Shown here piece by piece: positions 1 through 8,678 of a stretch of 64,000 bases of DNA. The notes under the pieces are model-generated. The model did not search any database and had not been told where the DNA came from. It saw only the letters and a list, made by a program, of their open reading frames with translations. Source of the stretch: Natrinema sp. DC36 (lineage in GTDB: Archaea; Halobacteriota; Halobacteria; Halobacteriales; Natrialbaceae). A program made the translations under genes and the position numbers. Each line of letters begins with the position of its first letter. Position 1 is the stretch's first letter. The stretch is taken from positions 248,001 through 312,000 of the forward strand of contig NZ_CP084473.1 of the NCBI RefSeq assembly GCF_020405225.1. Direction: 5' to 3'.

Positions 1-1500
1 TGGCTCCGAAGGTTGCTCGAGGTCGTCCCAGCCGATGGCTTCCTTGCCGCGCTCGATACACTCGTCGAGACCGCAGGAACGGATACGACGCTCCGCGCCC
101 TCGCCGCCCATCATGCCGGCGATCTCGTCCAGGTCACCGACCTCCATGTAGTGTTGCCGGCGGAATTCGATCGGATCGAGGTCGAGATCCCGCGCGACCT
201 CGTCCAAGTGACCTTCGAGAGCGAGCGTCCCCTGGGGGGCGCCGTATCCCCGCATCGCACCGGTCTGTGGCGTGTTTGTGTGGACGATGTCGGCCTCGAA
301 GCGAGCGTTCGGTACCTTCGAGTACAGCGGCATCGGCTTGCTGCCGACGTTCCCGGCGACGGTCATGCCGTGGCTTCCGTACGCGCCGGTGTTCGAGAGC
401 GCGTAGAGGGCGATCGCTTCGATCGTCCCGTCGTCGGTGACTGCCGTACGCGCACGAACCTTCATCGGGTGACGCGAGCGCATCGCGTAGAACTCTTCGT
501 CGCGGGAGGCCTCGTACATGACGGGACGGTCTGTCGCGAGCGACAGCGCGAGCGGGATCGGCTCGACGACCATCGCCTGTTTACCGCCGAAACCACCACC
601 AACGCGAGGTTTCTTCACTCTGATGTCCCGAATCGGGATATCGAACAGGTGCGCCAGCTGGCGGCGAGTGTGGTTCGGGACCTGCGTACTCGTGATGAGC
701 ACTTTCCTGTCGTCCTCGTCGGTGTAGGCGAGCGACGTGTGTTTCTCGATCTGTGCGTGGGACTGCCGGATGGTTTCCCACTCGGTTTCGTGGACGTGCG
801 CGTTCTCGCGTTCGAGCGCGGCGTCGACGTCTCCGATCTCGCCCTCGATGTTGGACATCCGGTTGCGGTCGTAGTCGTGGCCGACGATTTTGTTCTCAAC
901 CTCGTCGTCGGCGAACAGTTGCGGAGCGTCTTCGTCGAACGCCTCCTCGGGATCGACGACGTGGTCGTACTCCTCGTACTCGACCTCGATGGTGTCGACC
1001 GCTGCCGCAGCGGTGGTCGCGTCCTCGGCCGCGACCGCCGCGATCGGGTCGCCGATGTAGCGGACGTGCTCGTTGAGCACGTTCATGTCCCACGGGCTCG
1101 GTTCGGGGTACGACTGGCCGGCGCTCGTGTACTTCGCGTCCGGCACGTCGTCTGACCACGGTGTAAGAACGGCGTAGACGCCGTCCAGTTCCTCGGCCTC
1201 GGTCGTGTCGATGGCCGTCACGCGGCCGTGTGGTACCTCGCTGCGGACGACTGCGGCGTGAGCGAGATCCGGGAATCGCTCTTCGTAGTCCGCGGTGTAC
1301 TTGGCCTGTCCGGTGACGAGCTTGCGGTCGTCGAACTTTTCGGCCGGCTGGGAAACGCTCTTTCGCTCCCCCGGTGCCTTGTTGTTGTTCGCCGATTCGT
1401 CCCACTCGAGGGGGTGTTCTTCGAACTCCTGTGGCTCTTCCGAGGTCGGCTTCGACGCGGTACCACCGTCGGTCTGGGGATCGTTCGGGTCGTCACTCAT
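1..1500 (-). CDS. Molybdopterin-binding subunit of a xanthine dehydrogenase/CO dehydrogenase-type hydroxylase (3' end cut by window)
   Basis: Large catalytic subunit of a molybdenum hydroxylase, which oxidises a purine, aldehyde or related N-heterocycle with water as oxygen donor. About 500 residues are visible and the C-terminal part lies beyond position 1. The acidic N-terminus leads into the a/b hammerhead domain (KLVTGQAKYTADY, later RYIGDPIAAVAAE). The molybdopterin-binding loop GGGFGGKQ follows near residue 300, then AMRGYGAPQ about 100 residues later; both are hallmarks of the family. The start ATG overlaps the end of the upstream 2Fe-2S subunit gene by 8 bases (ATGAGTGA), so the two are cotranscribed. 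No FAD subunit is visible; it may lie left of the window. The family is certain. The substrate is inferred from the neighbouring amidohydrolase and carbamoylase genes. Confidence 0.93.
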   Translation of the reverse strand, partial: MSDDPNDPQTDGGTASKPTSEEPQEFEEHPLEWDESANNNKAPGERKSVSQPAEKFDDRKLVTGQAKYTADYEERFPDLAHAAVVRSEVPHGRVTAIDTTEAEELDGVYAVLTPWSDDVPDAKYTSAGQSYPEPSPWDMNVLNEHVRYIGDPIAAVAAEDATTAAAAVDTIEVEYEEYDHVVDPEEAFDEDAPQLFADDEVENKIVGHDYDRNRMSNIEGEIGDVDAALERENAHVHETEWETIRQSHAQIEKHTSLAYTDEDDRKVLITSTQVPNHTRRQLAHLFDIPIRDIRVKKPRVGGGFGGKQAMVVEPIPLALSLATDRPVMYEASRDEEFYAMRSRHPMKVRARTAVTDDGTIEAIALYALSNTGAYGSHGMTVAGNVGSKPMPLYSKVPNARFEADIVHTNTPQTGAMRGYGAPQGTLALEGHLDEVARDLDLDPIEFRRQHYMEVGDLDEIAGMMGGEGAERRIRSCGLDECIERGKEAIGWDDLEQPSEP

Positions 1501-2038
1501 CGGAATCACCGTCGTGACCGGTGTCGTCGGTTCCGCGAGAGTCGATCCGTGAGCCGCCGTCGGCGGCGACCGATCGATCGCCGTGCATTCGGTCGGCGGC
1601 GTCAAGGATCGCTTCGACGGGTTTCTGATAGCCGGTACACCGGCAGAGATTATCGTCGATGGCCTGGCGTACCTCAGCTTCGGTCGGATCGGGGTTATTC
1701 GCGAGTAGCGACTTGGCCTCGATTATCATGCCGGGAATACAGAAACCACATTGGACGGCGAAGTGGTCGACGAACGCCTCCTGAATCGGATGGAGATCGT
1801 CCTGTGTCCCGAGCGCCTCGATCGTTTCGATCTCCGCACCGTCGACGTTCCGGGCGTCAACGCCGCAGGCCATTTTCACTTCACCGTCGACGAACACCTT
1901 CGATGCGCCACAGACGCCACTATCACAGCCACACTTCACGCCCTTGTAGCCGTTCCGTCGCAGTACAGTCGCCAGGTCGTCGTCCGATTCGACCGCCACA
2001 GTCGTCGATTCGTCGTTGATCGTTAGTTCGATTTCCAC
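1493..2038 (-). CDS. (2Fe-2S)-binding subunit of the molybdenum hydroxylase
   Basis: Small electron-transfer subunit of 181 residues. It carries two [2Fe-2S] clusters: a plant-ferredoxin-type site (CGCDSGVCGASK, then MACG) and a second, helical site (QCGFCIPGM, then CRCTGYQ). It passes electrons from the molybdenum centre to a flavin or downstream acceptor. I chose the GTG at 2038 because GGAGG stands just upstream and the protein then begins VEIELTIND, as family members do. The longer upstream reading frame adds a Cys-rich, unacidic tail with no family support. The gene overlaps the catalytic subunit gene, so this is a two-gene operon continuing left. It is divergent from the F420 reductase gene on its right. 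Confidence 0.92.
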   Translation of the reverse strand: MEIELTINDESTTVAVESDDDLATVLRRNGYKGVKCGCDSGVCGASKVFVDGEVKMACGVDARNVDGAEIETIEALGTQDDLHPIQEAFVDHFAVQCGFCIPGMIIEAKSLLANNPDPTEAEVRQAIDDNLCRCTGYQKPVEAILDAADRMHGDRSVAADGGSRIDSRGTDDTGHDGDSDE

Positions 2039-2341
2039 GGAAATCCCTCCATTGGTGCAGGTGTGGCTCTCGCACACGCACGTCGTGGTGTAGGATGCGA
2101 GACAACAACACATATATCTATGGGTGACTTCCTCAATGCCGGCCCGAGACGGCCCAAACCCAGCGAACCGACTCGCCATGTTCGTTGGACAGCTGTGGCA
2201 TCTCGCGTCGTCCGAGGTCCGGGTCGCCACGTGTCGAGACGCCTGTTGGCACAGTGATGTGGCAGTGTCGACTGTGTCGCCGGTTTGTCCGATCGCTGTG
2301 TGACGAGTACAGTTTTGAAGGGTACTCTACATTGTCGCTGT

Positions 2342-3010
2342 ATGGAGATTGCACTCCTCGGAGGTACTGGTGATATCGGTCAGGGACTCGCGCTGCGCTG
2401 GGCGCGGGACACTGACCACTCGGTCGTCATCGGATCGCGGGACGCCGACAAGGCCGAGCAAAAGGCGAACGAATACTACTCGTCACTGAAAGAGATCGGC
2501 GTCACTCCCGATATCGCCGGCTATAGTAACGAAACGGCCGCCGATTCCGCCGAAGTCGTCGTCGTCAGCGTCCCGCCCGAATACGCGCCGCAGACGGTCG
2601 AAACGGTCGGGCCCGTCCTCGGCGAGGACGACGTACTCGTCAGTCCGGCAGTCCAGATGTCGCGTGACGCGAGCGGGTTTCACTACGATCCGCCCGAAAC
2701 GGGATCCGTCGCCGAAGCAATCGATCGCGCAGCCCCCGACGACGTACCGGTCGTGAGTGCGTTCCAGAACCTCGCTGCGGGCGCGCTCAGCGTCCTCGAG
2801 AACGATCTCGAGGCCGACGTCGTCGTTACCGGTGACGATGGCGAGGCGAAGGAGACGGTCATGGCGCTGGCAGAGGACATCGACGGCCTCAGGGCGCTCG
2901 ACGGCGGCCCGCTCGCGAACACCGGCGTCGTCGAGAGCGTGACGCCGCTTCTGATCAACCTCGCGATGAACAATGACGGCATGCACGACCTCGGCGTCCG
3001 CTTCGAGTAG
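2342..3010 (+). CDS. npdG: NADPH:F420 reductase
   Basis: Soluble 222-residue Rossmann enzyme that moves hydride between NADP(H) and coenzyme F420. The N-terminus MEIALLGGTGDIGQGLALR is the GxGxxG dinucleotide-binding turn. IGSRDADKA follows strand 2, where the NADP phosphate is bound, and VVVSVPPEYA is the typical mid-domain segment. The length matches the family. The ATG at 2342 begins exactly at the conserved N-terminus, so I reject the longer upstream extension. It stands alone on the + strand, divergent from the molybdenum hydroxylase operon. It fits the other F420 genes in this window (LLM oxidoreductase, cofH, cofG), and together they suggest an F420-dependent redox step in the local pathway. 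Confidence 0.9.
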   Translation: MEIALLGGTGDIGQGLALRWARDTDHSVVIGSRDADKAEQKANEYYSSLKEIGVTPDIAGYSNETAADSAEVVVVSVPPEYAPQTVETVGPVLGEDDVLVSPAVQMSRDASGFHYDPPETGSVAEAIDRAAPDDVPVVSAFQNLAAGALSVLENDLEADVVVTGDDGEAKETVMALAEDIDGLRALDGGPLANTGVVESVTPLLINLAMNNDGMHDLGVRFE

Positions 3011-3392
3011 CGAGCGAGGACGGTTTCTGTCGCGGTCGGCAGCGTTCATTCGGTCACACCGTCGGCTGCGATCCATCGACGGATCGACAACGGTGAGCTG
3101 CGAGTATCGCCATCGGCCTTTTGCCTGACGAACCGAGACGACGATACGAGTCGCACGAACTCGATCTCGAGGTCCCGTTCGTCCGTCGGAACGACGAACC
3201 ATCGTAGAGCGAAGTCCGTCATCGGAAGGTCGGTTCGATGTCGGGATAACATTGATACATTCTCGCGTACGAGTGACGACGGAGACGCAATCCTACCGAT
3301 CCCCGCGGGGTAGTATTTGCTTTCCCGCTCCGTCCGCGATTCCGGGATCATCGCTCGTCAGAGACGCCATCCATGACCGACGCAGGCCACCC
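3011..3392. other. Intergenic stretch without a convincing gene
   Basis: About 380 bases separate npdG from the phosphonate-permease remnant. A minus-strand reading frame runs through 3046-3351. Its product is basic and Ser/Arg-rich, unlike its neighbours, and I recognise no domain. I see no RNA gene or repeat. Confidence 0.4.
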
Positions 3393-4275
3393 ATGACTGA
3401 AGACACTAAACGGCACGCCGAAGCCAATCTACACGGTAGTCGTACACTTCTTTCGAAACGATCACTATCGTACGTATTCACGGTGGCGGTAGTCCTCGTA
3501 GTGGCCGGGTGGATCGTCGATGTCGATCCGGTCCTCCTACTGTCGTCGGACGCTCGCGGCCAGATGTGGTTGCTCGTCGCTGAAGGATATCCGCCAGACG
3601 TCAGCCGCGATTTTCTTTTCGGTCACGCCCTTCGTGGCGGATTGCTGTGGGCGGTCGTCGAAACGCTCGCAATAAGTATCATCGGCACCTCCCTCGCCGT
3701 AGTCTTCGCGATCCCGCTCGCGCTCGCGAGTGCATCGACCGTCACACATCAAGGACCGCTGTATACGAGTGCGTCCTCCTCGCGAGTCGCGCTCGGATAC
3801 GCACTCCATCGCAGTACAAGACTCCTGTTGGGTTTCTCCGATCGGTCCCCGGCCTCGTCTGGGGTTTTCTCTTCGTCACCGCCGTCGGACTGGGACCGTT
3901 CGCCGGCGCGCTCGCGCTCGGCGTTCACAACACGGGCGTGCTCGGTAAACTGTACGCGGACTTCCTCGAGGATACGGATCCGATGACGACCGAAGCGGTC
4001 GCGTCGAGCGGGCGACGCGGTTCCAGGCCGTCTGTCACGGGATGGTCCCGCAGATATCGGCGACGGTGGCGTCGTACACTCTCTACAGGTGGGAGTGTAC
4101 CATCCGTTCGGCGACGATACTCGGCTTCGTCGGTGCCGGCGGGATCGGCTACTACCTCGTCATCTCGATTCAGCGGCTACAGTATCAGAAACTCGTCACT
4201 GCGATCGCTGCAGTGTTCGCGCTCGTGGTGATGTCCGACGCGCTCGCATCGCGACTTCGCGCTCGGATGGTGTGA
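3393..4275 (+). pseudogene. Phosphonate ABC transporter permease (PhnE-like), frameshifted
   Basis: Remnant of an inner-membrane permease that imported phosphonate or phosphite in complex with PhnC and PhnD. Homology walks through three frames. From 3393 the frame gives a cytoplasmic N-terminus, a first membrane segment (YVFTVAVVLVVAGWIV) and ISIIGTSLAVVFAIPLALAS. A frame change near 3770-3830 leads to FLRSVPGLVWGFLFVTAVGL and GVLGKLYADFLED. A second change near 4011 (one base missing) leads to ATRFQAVCHGMVPQ and TILGFVGAGGIGYYLV, the conserved EAA-loop and C-terminal region. No ATPase or binding-protein gene is adjacent, so the gene is an orphan and probably dead. A sequencing error could explain one of the shifts but hardly both. 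Confidence 0.8.
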
Positions 4276-4339
4276 ACTCGGCAGTCGGTGGTCGTAATGA
4301 CGCCGAACGGAACTGACACGAGGCCGTCTCGGACATCGC

Positions 4340-5572
4340 CTACGCTGACGCCTTCGACCGGACGGCCTCGAGGAGTACTTCGGTTCCGGTCACGATGTCC
4401 TCCCACTCCGTGTATTCGCTCTCGCGGTGGCTAATGCCGTCGACGCTCGGGACGAATATCATGCTCGTCGGCGTGATCTTGTTGAGGTAGTTCGCATCGT
4501 GGCCGGCACCGCTGACGAGACGAGTGTAGTCACAGCCGACCGTTTCGGCGGCGTCGACGACCGTCTCGATACAGCTCTGGTCGAAGGGGTCGGCGTCGAC
4601 GCGCATGATCTCCTCGAACTCGTACTCGAGGCCCTCTCGTTCGGCCGCGTGGGCGATCTCGTGCTGGATCTGCTCGACCGCTGCATCGACGACCTCGTCG
4701 TCGTACGACCGGAAGTCGATCGTGAACTCGACTTTCTCGGGAATCACGTTAATCGCGTTCGGCCAGACGTCGACACTGCCGACGGTGCCGACGAGGTCGG
4801 TGCCTTCGGTCGCGGTGATCCGCCGGACGCTGTCGGTCACGTCGGCCGTCGCGACGAAGGCGTCGCGACGCATATCCATCGGCGTCGGGCCGGCGTGGTT
4901 CGCCTGCCCCTCGAACGTGACGTTCATCCAGGAGAAGCCAAACACGCCTTCGACGGCCGCGACGGGCAGGTCTGCTTGCTCGAGGAACGGTCCCTGCTCG
5001 ACGTGCATCTCAAAATAGCAGTGGATGTCGTGGGGTTCGCAGGGCTCGTCGCCCTTGTACCCGATCCGTTCGAGTTCGTCACCGAACGTCTTCTCGTCCT
5101 TGTCCTCGCGCTCGTACGCGTAGTTGAGTTCGAAAATGTCACAAAAGACGCCGCTGCCGAGCATGTCCGGCTGGAACCGGACGCCCTCTTCGTTACTCCA
5201 CGCGACGATCTCGAGCGGGCGCGTCGTCGTCTCGTCGGCGTCGTTGAGGGCTTCGACGACTTCGAGGCCGCCGAGGACGCCGATCACACCGTCGTATCGG
5301 CCACCGTTGTACTGGCTATCGATGTGCGAGCCGAACATAACAGGATCGGCGTCCGGATTCGCCCCGGATAGCCGTCCGAAGATATTCCCCATCTCGTCGA
5401 TACGGACCGTCAGATCGGCGTCGCGAAACCATTCAGCGATGGTATCTCGGGCTTCCTTGTTCTCGTCGGACAAGCTCGGGCGGTTCACCCCGCCGTTGTC
5501 GGTCGCCCCGATCTCACTGAACTCGTCGAACCGTCGGCGGAATCGCTGCTCGTCGATACTCACTTCGGCCAT
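4340..5572 (-). CDS. M20-family N-carbamoyl-amino-acid hydrolase / allantoate amidohydrolase
   Basis: Cytoplasmic metal-dependent amidase of 410 residues, which splits an N-carbamoyl amino acid or ureido compound to the amino acid, CO2 and ammonia. Family signatures are GSHIDSQYNGGRYDGV (metal ligands His and Asp), WSNEEGVRFQPDMLGSGVF (catalytic and metal Glu pair), HVEQGPFLE and SGAGHDANYL. A TATA-like AACTTTAAC on + lies about 27 bases before the ATG at 5572, which favours this leaderless start over upstream ATGs. It is divergent from the D-aminoacylase gene. Together with the hydantoinase-type gene at 13538 it could complete ring opening and decarbamoylation. Exact substrate is not readable from sequence. 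Confidence 0.88.
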   Translation of the reverse strand: MAEVSIDEQRFRRRFDEFSEIGATDNGGVNRPSLSDENKEARDTIAEWFRDADLTVRIDEMGNIFGRLSGANPDADPVMFGSHIDSQYNGGRYDGVIGVLGGLEVVEALNDADETTTRPLEIVAWSNEEGVRFQPDMLGSGVFCDIFELNYAYEREDKDEKTFGDELERIGYKGDEPCEPHDIHCYFEMHVEQGPFLEQADLPVAAVEGVFGFSWMNVTFEGQANHAGPTPMDMRRDAFVATADVTDSVRRITATEGTDLVGTVGSVDVWPNAINVIPEKVEFTIDFRSYDDEVVDAAVEQIQHEIAHAAEREGLEYEFEEIMRVDADPFDQSCIETVVDAAETVGCDYTRLVSGAGHDANYLNKITPTSMIFVPSVDGISHRESEYTEWEDIVTGTEVLLEAVRSKASA

Positions 5573-5700
5573 GTGGGAACGCACCATCGGGGCGAACTTT
5601 AACATTCCGAAGGGGTCTACCACAGAGAAGCAGCCAAACACTGCCAGACGCGGTGCAACTCACCGAAAGAACCAAACAGCCCATCCACGAGAGTCGACAC

Positions 5701-7344
5701 ATGTCGTCTGTTAGCACGGGGTCCGTAGAGTTCCGAAACGCACGCGTTCTCGATGGCACCGGTGGGCCGGTCTTCAGCGCACACGTCCTAGTCGACGACG
5801 GTCGGATCAAACGCATCAGCGACGAACCGAGCGGTGCCGATCGGCACGTCGACCTCGACGGATCATATCTCGCCCCCGGGTTCGTGGACATGCACGCCCA
5901 CTCGGAGCTGCGACTGATTTCCAAGCCCACTGCCGAGGAGAAGCTCACGCAGGGTATCACGACCGAAGTGCTCGGACAGGACGGGGTCAGCGTCGCGCCC
6001 GTACCCGAAGCGCTGAAGACCGAGTGGGAGAAGCGTATCCAGTCGCTGGACGGGACAATCGACGGGAGATGGCCGTGGAACTCCGTCGCCGAGTATCTCG
6101 CCGAACTCGACGAGGCGGCGCCGGCCGTCAACGCTGCCCACTACGCCCCGCACGGGAACCTCCGATCGCACATCGCCAGCTTCGAGGACCGCGAACTCGC
6201 GGCCGGAGAAGTGGCCGATCTACAGGACGGGCTCGAGCAGGCGATCGATGGCGGCGCGTTCGGACTGTCCACGGGAATGATCTACCCGCCGAGTTCCTAC
6301 GGACGCGACCCGGAACTCGAGGCGCTCGCCGAGACGCTCGCGACCCGGGACTCGTTTATGATCTCTCACGTGTGGAACGAGACCGACCGGGTCGTCGAAT
6401 CGATCGACCGCTATCTCGAACTCTGTCGGCGCGGCGGCTGTCACGCACACGTCTCACACCTGAAAGTGGGCGGCCAACAGAACTGGGGGAACTCCATGGA
6501 CGTCCTCGAGCTGTTCGACGACGCGATCGACGCGGGACAACGGGTCTCGTTCGACCAGTACCCATACACGGCGGGCTCGACGATGCTCACCGCGCTGTTG
6601 CCGCCGTGGGCGCGACAGGGCGAAACGGCGGACATCCTCGAACGGCTGCGACGGGCGGACGTCAGAGAACGTATCGCCGAGGACATCTCGGCGCCCGGGG
6701 AGTGGGAAAACCTGGCTCGCGCGGCGGGCAGTTGGGACAACATCCTCATCACGCGGACCGCGAGCGGCGACTACCAGGGAGACACGATCGAGGAAATCGC
6801 GACCGAGCGAAACCTCGACCCGGTCGATGCGATGTGTGAACTCCTCGTCGAGGAGCACTTGGACGTGACGATGGCGGACTTCGTCATGTCGGAAGAAGAC
6901 ATCGAGCGGTTCCTCGCGGACGACCGAGGAACGTTCTGTACGGACGGCATCTTCGGCGGCAAACCCCATCCGAGAGCAATCGGGACGTTCGGTCGCATCC
7001 TGGAGCGATACGTGCGGGAGCGCGATGTACTGTCCCTGCCGCTTGTGGCGCGCAAGGCGGCCGGCCACCCCGCCGACATCCTCGGACTCGACGACCGGGG
7101 GTACGTGAAGGAGGGGTACGTCGCAGACCTCGTTGCATTCGACCTTGACGCCGTGTCGGAGAACGCCACCTACGAGGACCCGTTCCAGCTCACCGACGGC
7201 TTCGAGTATATTCTCGTCGGCGGAGCGATGGCCGTCGAGGACGGGACGACGACGGGCGTTCGGAACGGTGAGATTCTCCGCTCGACCGACGAGTGGGACG
7301 GCTCCGACCGGCCGGCACTCGACAGGTCGTCCAACGAGTCGTGA
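5701..7344 (+). CDS. N-acyl-D-amino-acid deacylase (D-aminoacylase family amidohydrolase)
   Basis: Zinc amidohydrolase of 547 residues that removes N-acyl groups from D-amino acids. The metal-binding MHAHSEL motif follows a beta-sandwich N-terminus (VEFRNARVLDGTGGPV). Later come LSTGMIYPPSSYG, HVSHLKVGGQQNWG and FDQYPYTAGSTML, then FCTDGIFGGKPHPR with the active-site Asp. The C-terminal sandwich strand reads RGYVKEGYVADLVAFD. All are typical of the family. The ATG at 5701 gives the usual N-terminus; the in-frame start 16 codons upstream adds an unrelated tail. It is divergent from the carbamoylase, so the two probably belong to one catabolic unit for N-substituted amino acids. Confidence 0.88.
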   Translation: MSSVSTGSVEFRNARVLDGTGGPVFSAHVLVDDGRIKRISDEPSGADRHVDLDGSYLAPGFVDMHAHSELRLISKPTAEEKLTQGITTEVLGQDGVSVAPVPEALKTEWEKRIQSLDGTIDGRWPWNSVAEYLAELDEAAPAVNAAHYAPHGNLRSHIASFEDRELAAGEVADLQDGLEQAIDGGAFGLSTGMIYPPSSYGRDPELEALAETLATRDSFMISHVWNETDRVVESIDRYLELCRRGGCHAHVSHLKVGGQQNWGNSMDVLELFDDAIDAGQRVSFDQYPYTAGSTMLTALLPPWARQGETADILERLRRADVRERIAEDISAPGEWENLARAAGSWDNILITRTASGDYQGDTIEEIATERNLDPVDAMCELLVEEHLDVTMADFVMSEEDIERFLADDRGTFCTDGIFGGKPHPRAIGTFGRILERYVRERDVLSLPLVARKAAGHPADILGLDDRGYVKEGYVADLVAFDLDAVSENATYEDPFQLTDGFEYILVGGAMAVEDGTTTGVRNGEILRSTDEWDGSDRPALDRSSNES

Positions 7345-7508
7345 CACACGAACCGTCCTGTGGCACATGATCGACAAAGGGGGACACACCGATTTGGTCT
7401 ACTCGCACAACCGGTCGGTACAGATCTGTAGGCGGTTGGTCGGCATTGCCTGAGTTTATCACCCATACTTATTTAGTAGACCTCGGATTACTTCTCAACG
7501 GAATTCCA

Positions 7509-8546
7509 ATGAGCAGTAGCAAACAGGTGTTCGATAGAGGCGACCGTGTTGGTATCTACCTGCAGGACAAACATTCGTTACAGGAGAATCTCGAACTCGT
7601 CCAGTACGCAGAAGAGCAGGGGATCGACGAGATCTGGCAGGCGGAGTCTCGACTTGCACGCGACGGCATTACGCCGCTCGGCGCGTACGCCGCCGTCACG
7701 GACCAGATCAAGCTCGGGACCGGCGTTATCAACAACTGGACGCGCAACACCGCACTCATTGCCCAGACGATGAGCACACTGGAGGAACTCGCCGGTCCGA
7801 ACCGCATCCAGTGTGGGATCGGCGCCTGGTGGGACCCACTGGCAGAGAAGGTCGGCATCGACCGAAGCGGTGCTCTCCGCGCGATGCGGGAATGCGTCGA
7901 GGTCACACAGGACCTCCTGGACATGGAGAACGTCACCTACGACGGCGAGTTCGTTCAGATGCGTGACGTGGAACTCGACGTCGTCCACGGCGACTCCGGA
8001 CCGCGGACGGTGCCAGTGTACGTCGGCGGTACCGGATTCAAAATGCTCGAGCTCACGGGTCATTTTGCCGACGGCGCTGTGATGAACTACCTCGTCAGTC
8101 CCGAGTACAACGAGAAGGCACTCGACGCGCTCGCGACCGGCGCAGAGCGCGGCGGCCGGTCGCTCGAGGATATCGACCGACCGCAACTGGTCGTCTGTTC
8201 GATGGACCACGATGTCGACAAAGCGCTCGACAACGCACGCGAACTCATTACTCAGTATCTGGGGCAGCAGCCCCACATCATGAAGGCAAGCGGTGTCAGT
8301 CAGGACCTCATCGACGAGGTCGGCGACGCGATCGGCGGCTGGCCGGCGGACAAGGAAGACATCAAACAGGGAATGGAACTCATTCCGGACGACGTCGTCC
8401 ACAAGCTCACAGCTAGTGGGACTCCCGAGCAATGTCGGGAAAAAGTCCGCGAATACGCTGAGAGTGGCTGCCAGTGCCCGATTCTCTATCCGCTCGGGGA
8501 CGATCGCGAACTGATGATCGACGAGTTCGCAGACGGCTACCTGTAG
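7509..8546 (+). CDS. LLM-class F420-dependent oxidoreductase (methylenetetrahydromethanopterin-reductase-like)
   Basis: TIM-barrel oxidoreductase of 345 residues in the luciferase-like family that in archaea usually uses reduced F420. Typical elements are GIDEIWQAESRL, KLGTGVINNWTRNTA and LEELAGPNRIQCGIGAWWDP (the Mer-like bulge region), with VPVYVGGTGFKMLELTGHFADG later. The ATG at 7509 starts a normal N-terminus (SSSKQVFDRGDRVGIYLQD). The gene lies on the + strand after the D-aminoacylase, with a 164-base gap, and converges on the PLP-enzyme gene. NpdG at 2342 could supply its reduced cofactor. True methylene-H4MPT reductase activity is not implied; it may act on a pathway intermediate. Confidence 0.85.
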   Translation: MSSSKQVFDRGDRVGIYLQDKHSLQENLELVQYAEEQGIDEIWQAESRLARDGITPLGAYAAVTDQIKLGTGVINNWTRNTALIAQTMSTLEELAGPNRIQCGIGAWWDPLAEKVGIDRSGALRAMRECVEVTQDLLDMENVTYDGEFVQMRDVELDVVHGDSGPRTVPVYVGGTGFKMLELTGHFADGAVMNYLVSPEYNEKALDALATGAERGGRSLEDIDRPQLVVCSMDHDVDKALDNARELITQYLGQQPHIMKASGVSQDLIDEVGDAIGGWPADKEDIKQGMELIPDDVVHKLTASGTPEQCREKVREYAESGCQCPILYPLGDDRELMIDEFADGYL

Positions 8547-8678
8547 CGATACGGCACGTACTCGTTCACGTTTCGGGCGAGTGGTGGGACCGCCTGTTCC
8601 GTTCGGCGCGTTTGCATTTTCAGTTCGAGAGTAGTATCTCGGATCGAGACCGACGTTCAACAGCCGCTTCGGCGACGA

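Noticed and set aside
13-1155. Long + strand open frame over the molybdenum hydroxylase gene
   Set aside because: It mirrors the real minus-strand gene, has no domain, and exists only because GC-rich haloarchaeal genes leave the antisense frames open.
3046-3351. 101-codon minus-strand frame beside the phnE remnant
   Set aside because: Basic Ser/Arg-rich product, no promoter-like box or ribosome site that fits, no family recognised. Left as intergenic.
4427-5371. 314-codon + strand frame
   Set aside because: Antisense shadow of the M20 carbamoylase, whose metal-binding motifs are unambiguous.
6454-7389. 311-codon minus-strand frame
   Set aside because: Antisense of the D-aminoacylase; no recognisable motif.
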